Shown: positions 32,005-32,929 of the stretch, piece after piece
Layout of the letters: each line of letters starts with the position of its first letter
Position numbering within the stretch: position 1 is the stretch's first letter
NCBI RefSeq assembly: GCF_000472525.1
Contig: NZ_AWZT01000060.1
Span: 1-32,929, forward strand
Reading direction: 5' to 3'
DNA from: Paraburkholderia dilworthii
GTDB taxonomy: Bacteria > Pseudomonadota > Gammaproteobacteria > Burkholderiales > Burkholderiaceae
Length of the DNA stretch: 32,929 bases
Program-made: the position numbers and the translations under genes
Notes under the pieces: generated by a model
What the model was told of the DNA's origin: nothing
Databases searched by the model: none
Seen by the model: only the letters and a program-made list of their open reading frames with translations

Positions 32005-32929
32005 TGGATTTGCCCCCGTACTTCCGGACACCGCCTCACACTAAGGTTGATGAATCGGTTCTGCGTCGGAACTCGCGTGGCGAGCGATATTGCAACGCGC
32101 TGTGAGGATGCTGCTCGTTGTAGTGCTCGAATGCAATGGCGAGATTGCGTGCAGCCGTTGCCGCGTCGGGCTTCGGCATAAAGGCGACGTAGTCACGCTT
32201 CATCGTCTTCACGAAGCTTTCCGCCATGCCGTTACTTTGCGGGCTGCACACCGGCGTCGTCAACGGTTTCAATCCGATGGATGTCGCGAAGCTGCGGGTC
32301 TTGTCCGCCGTGTAGCCCGAGCCGTTATCCGTCAGCCATTCGATTTCGGCCGGCGCCTTCAAGGCGTTTCCAAAGCGGTTCTCGACGGCTGCAAGCATGA
32401 CATCACGCACCACGTCGCCGCTATGGCCGCCGGTCGTTGCCGCCCAGCTCATCGCTTCACGGTCGCAGCAATCCAGCGCAAATGTGACGCGCAGCGGCTC
32501 GCCGTTGTCGCAACGAAACTCGAAGCCGTCGGAGCACCAACGCTGGTTGCTCTTCGATACAGCAACCTTGCCGTCATGTCGTCGCTCAGGCCGTGGCGGA
32601 AGCGCCCGGCGCTGCAGCAACAGGCCGTGAACACGCATCACGCGATACACCCGCTTGGCATTGACTGAAGCGGCGCCCTGCGATTCCCTCTCGCTTCGCA
32701 ACCGGCCCCATACGCGCCGGTAGCCGTAGCTCGGCAAGTCGGCAATGCACAACCGAATTTCCTCGACCAGGCTCGCATCATCGGTCTTGCGGGCCGTGCG
32801 TGCGTCCCGCCAATCAGCAGGCCGCGTGCGCTTTGCCGTCACATTCGAACGCGCTACACCGAGAACGTCACAGACCTGCTTCACTGGTCGTCCCCCGGCA
32901 ATGATGGCGAGCGCGCAATCCATTTTTTT
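32005..32929 (-). mobile_element. IS2-like element of the IS3 family (runs off right edge)
   Basis: The end TGGATTTGCCCCCGTACTTC starting at 32005 matches the terminal repeat style of IS2 (TGGATTTGCCCC). The transposase gene reads toward it from the window edge. The orfA and the other terminus lie outside, so completeness and target duplication cannot be judged. Confidence 0.8.
32036..32923 (-). CDS. IS2-type transposase OrfB (DDE)
   Basis: 295 aa and apparently intact. It tracks IS2 OrfB: PSYGYRRVWGRLRSE, VNAKRVYRVMRVHGLLL, SNQRWCSDGFEFRCDNGEPL (first Asp), TFALDCCDREAMSW, EWLTDNGSGYTADKT (second Asp), SPQSNGMAESFVKTMKRDYV (Glu), FEHYNEQHPHSALQYRSPRE. Its ATG (32921-32923) directly follows a run of seven A at the window edge, which in IS2/IS3 elements is the slippery site for -1 frameshifting from orfA to make the OrfAB transposase. 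Because all three catalytic residues and the end are intact, the element may be active. Confidence 0.88.
   Translation of the reverse strand: MDCALAIIAGGRPVKQVCDVLGVARSNVTAKRTRPADWRDARTARKTDDASLVEEIRLCIADLPSYGYRRVWGRLRSERESQGAASVNAKRVYRVMRVHGLLLQRRALPPRPERRHDGKVAVSKSNQRWCSDGFEFRCDNGEPLRVTFALDCCDREAMSWAATTGGHSGDVVRDVMLAAVENRFGNALKAPAEIEWLTDNGSGYTADKTRSFATSIGLKPLTTPVCSPQSNGMAESFVKTMKRDYVAFMPKPDAATAARNLAIAFEHYNEQHPHSALQYRSPREFRRRTDSSTLV

Noticed and set aside
1..32929. CRISPR arrays, tRNA and rRNA genes
   Set aside because: No regularly spaced repeats with unique spacers, and no cloverleaf or rRNA-like stretch was recognised by eye; a covariance search was not possible.

Overview
The window looks like accessory chromosome of a high-GC betaproteobacterium of the Burkholderia/Paraburkholderia group. 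The basis is codon choice, the style of the transporter and regulator proteins, and several insertion-sequence families common in that group; this is inference, since no rRNA or other marker gene is present.

Layout. 1-796: remains of an IS6-family transposase and an unrecognised broken reading frame. 880-7136 (+): an XRE-cupin regulator followed by a compact oligopeptide ABC importer, oppABCDF, closed by a probable terminator. 7175-10517: insertion-sequence graveyard. A degenerate IS3-family element (terminal inverted repeats near 7175-7204 and 10012-10042) is split inside its orfA by a nearly intact IS110-family element, and abuts a frameshifted IS6-family transposase.

10570-23441 (all -): one tight gene string, in transcription order yejA, yejB, yejE, yejF, tldD-like, tldE/pmbA-like, GNAT, GNAT, RND pump. 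Each junction overlaps or is separated by at most 13 bases. This is the most unusual part of the window: a microcin C/peptide-type importer joined to a TldD/TldE-type protease, two acetyltransferases and an orphan drug-efflux permease.

23731-31571 (all -): tonB, exbB, exbD, exbD and a secreted TPR protein, then a broken XRE-cupin regulator (26-base net deletion and frameshift), then a TonB-dependent receptor. 32005 to the end: an IS2-like element of the IS3 family, running off the window.

How it may fit together. The TonB complex and receptor would take a ligand across the outer membrane. YejABEF would carry it across the inner membrane. TldD/TldE could cut it, the GNATs could acetylate a released amine, and the RND pump could expel the product. 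A complete uptake, processing, inactivation and export route for a peptide or peptide conjugate is therefore a coherent hypothesis, but it rests on gene order and family knowledge only. The intact regulator next to opp and the broken one next to the TonB receptor are close paralogues sharing a promoter-like upstream box.
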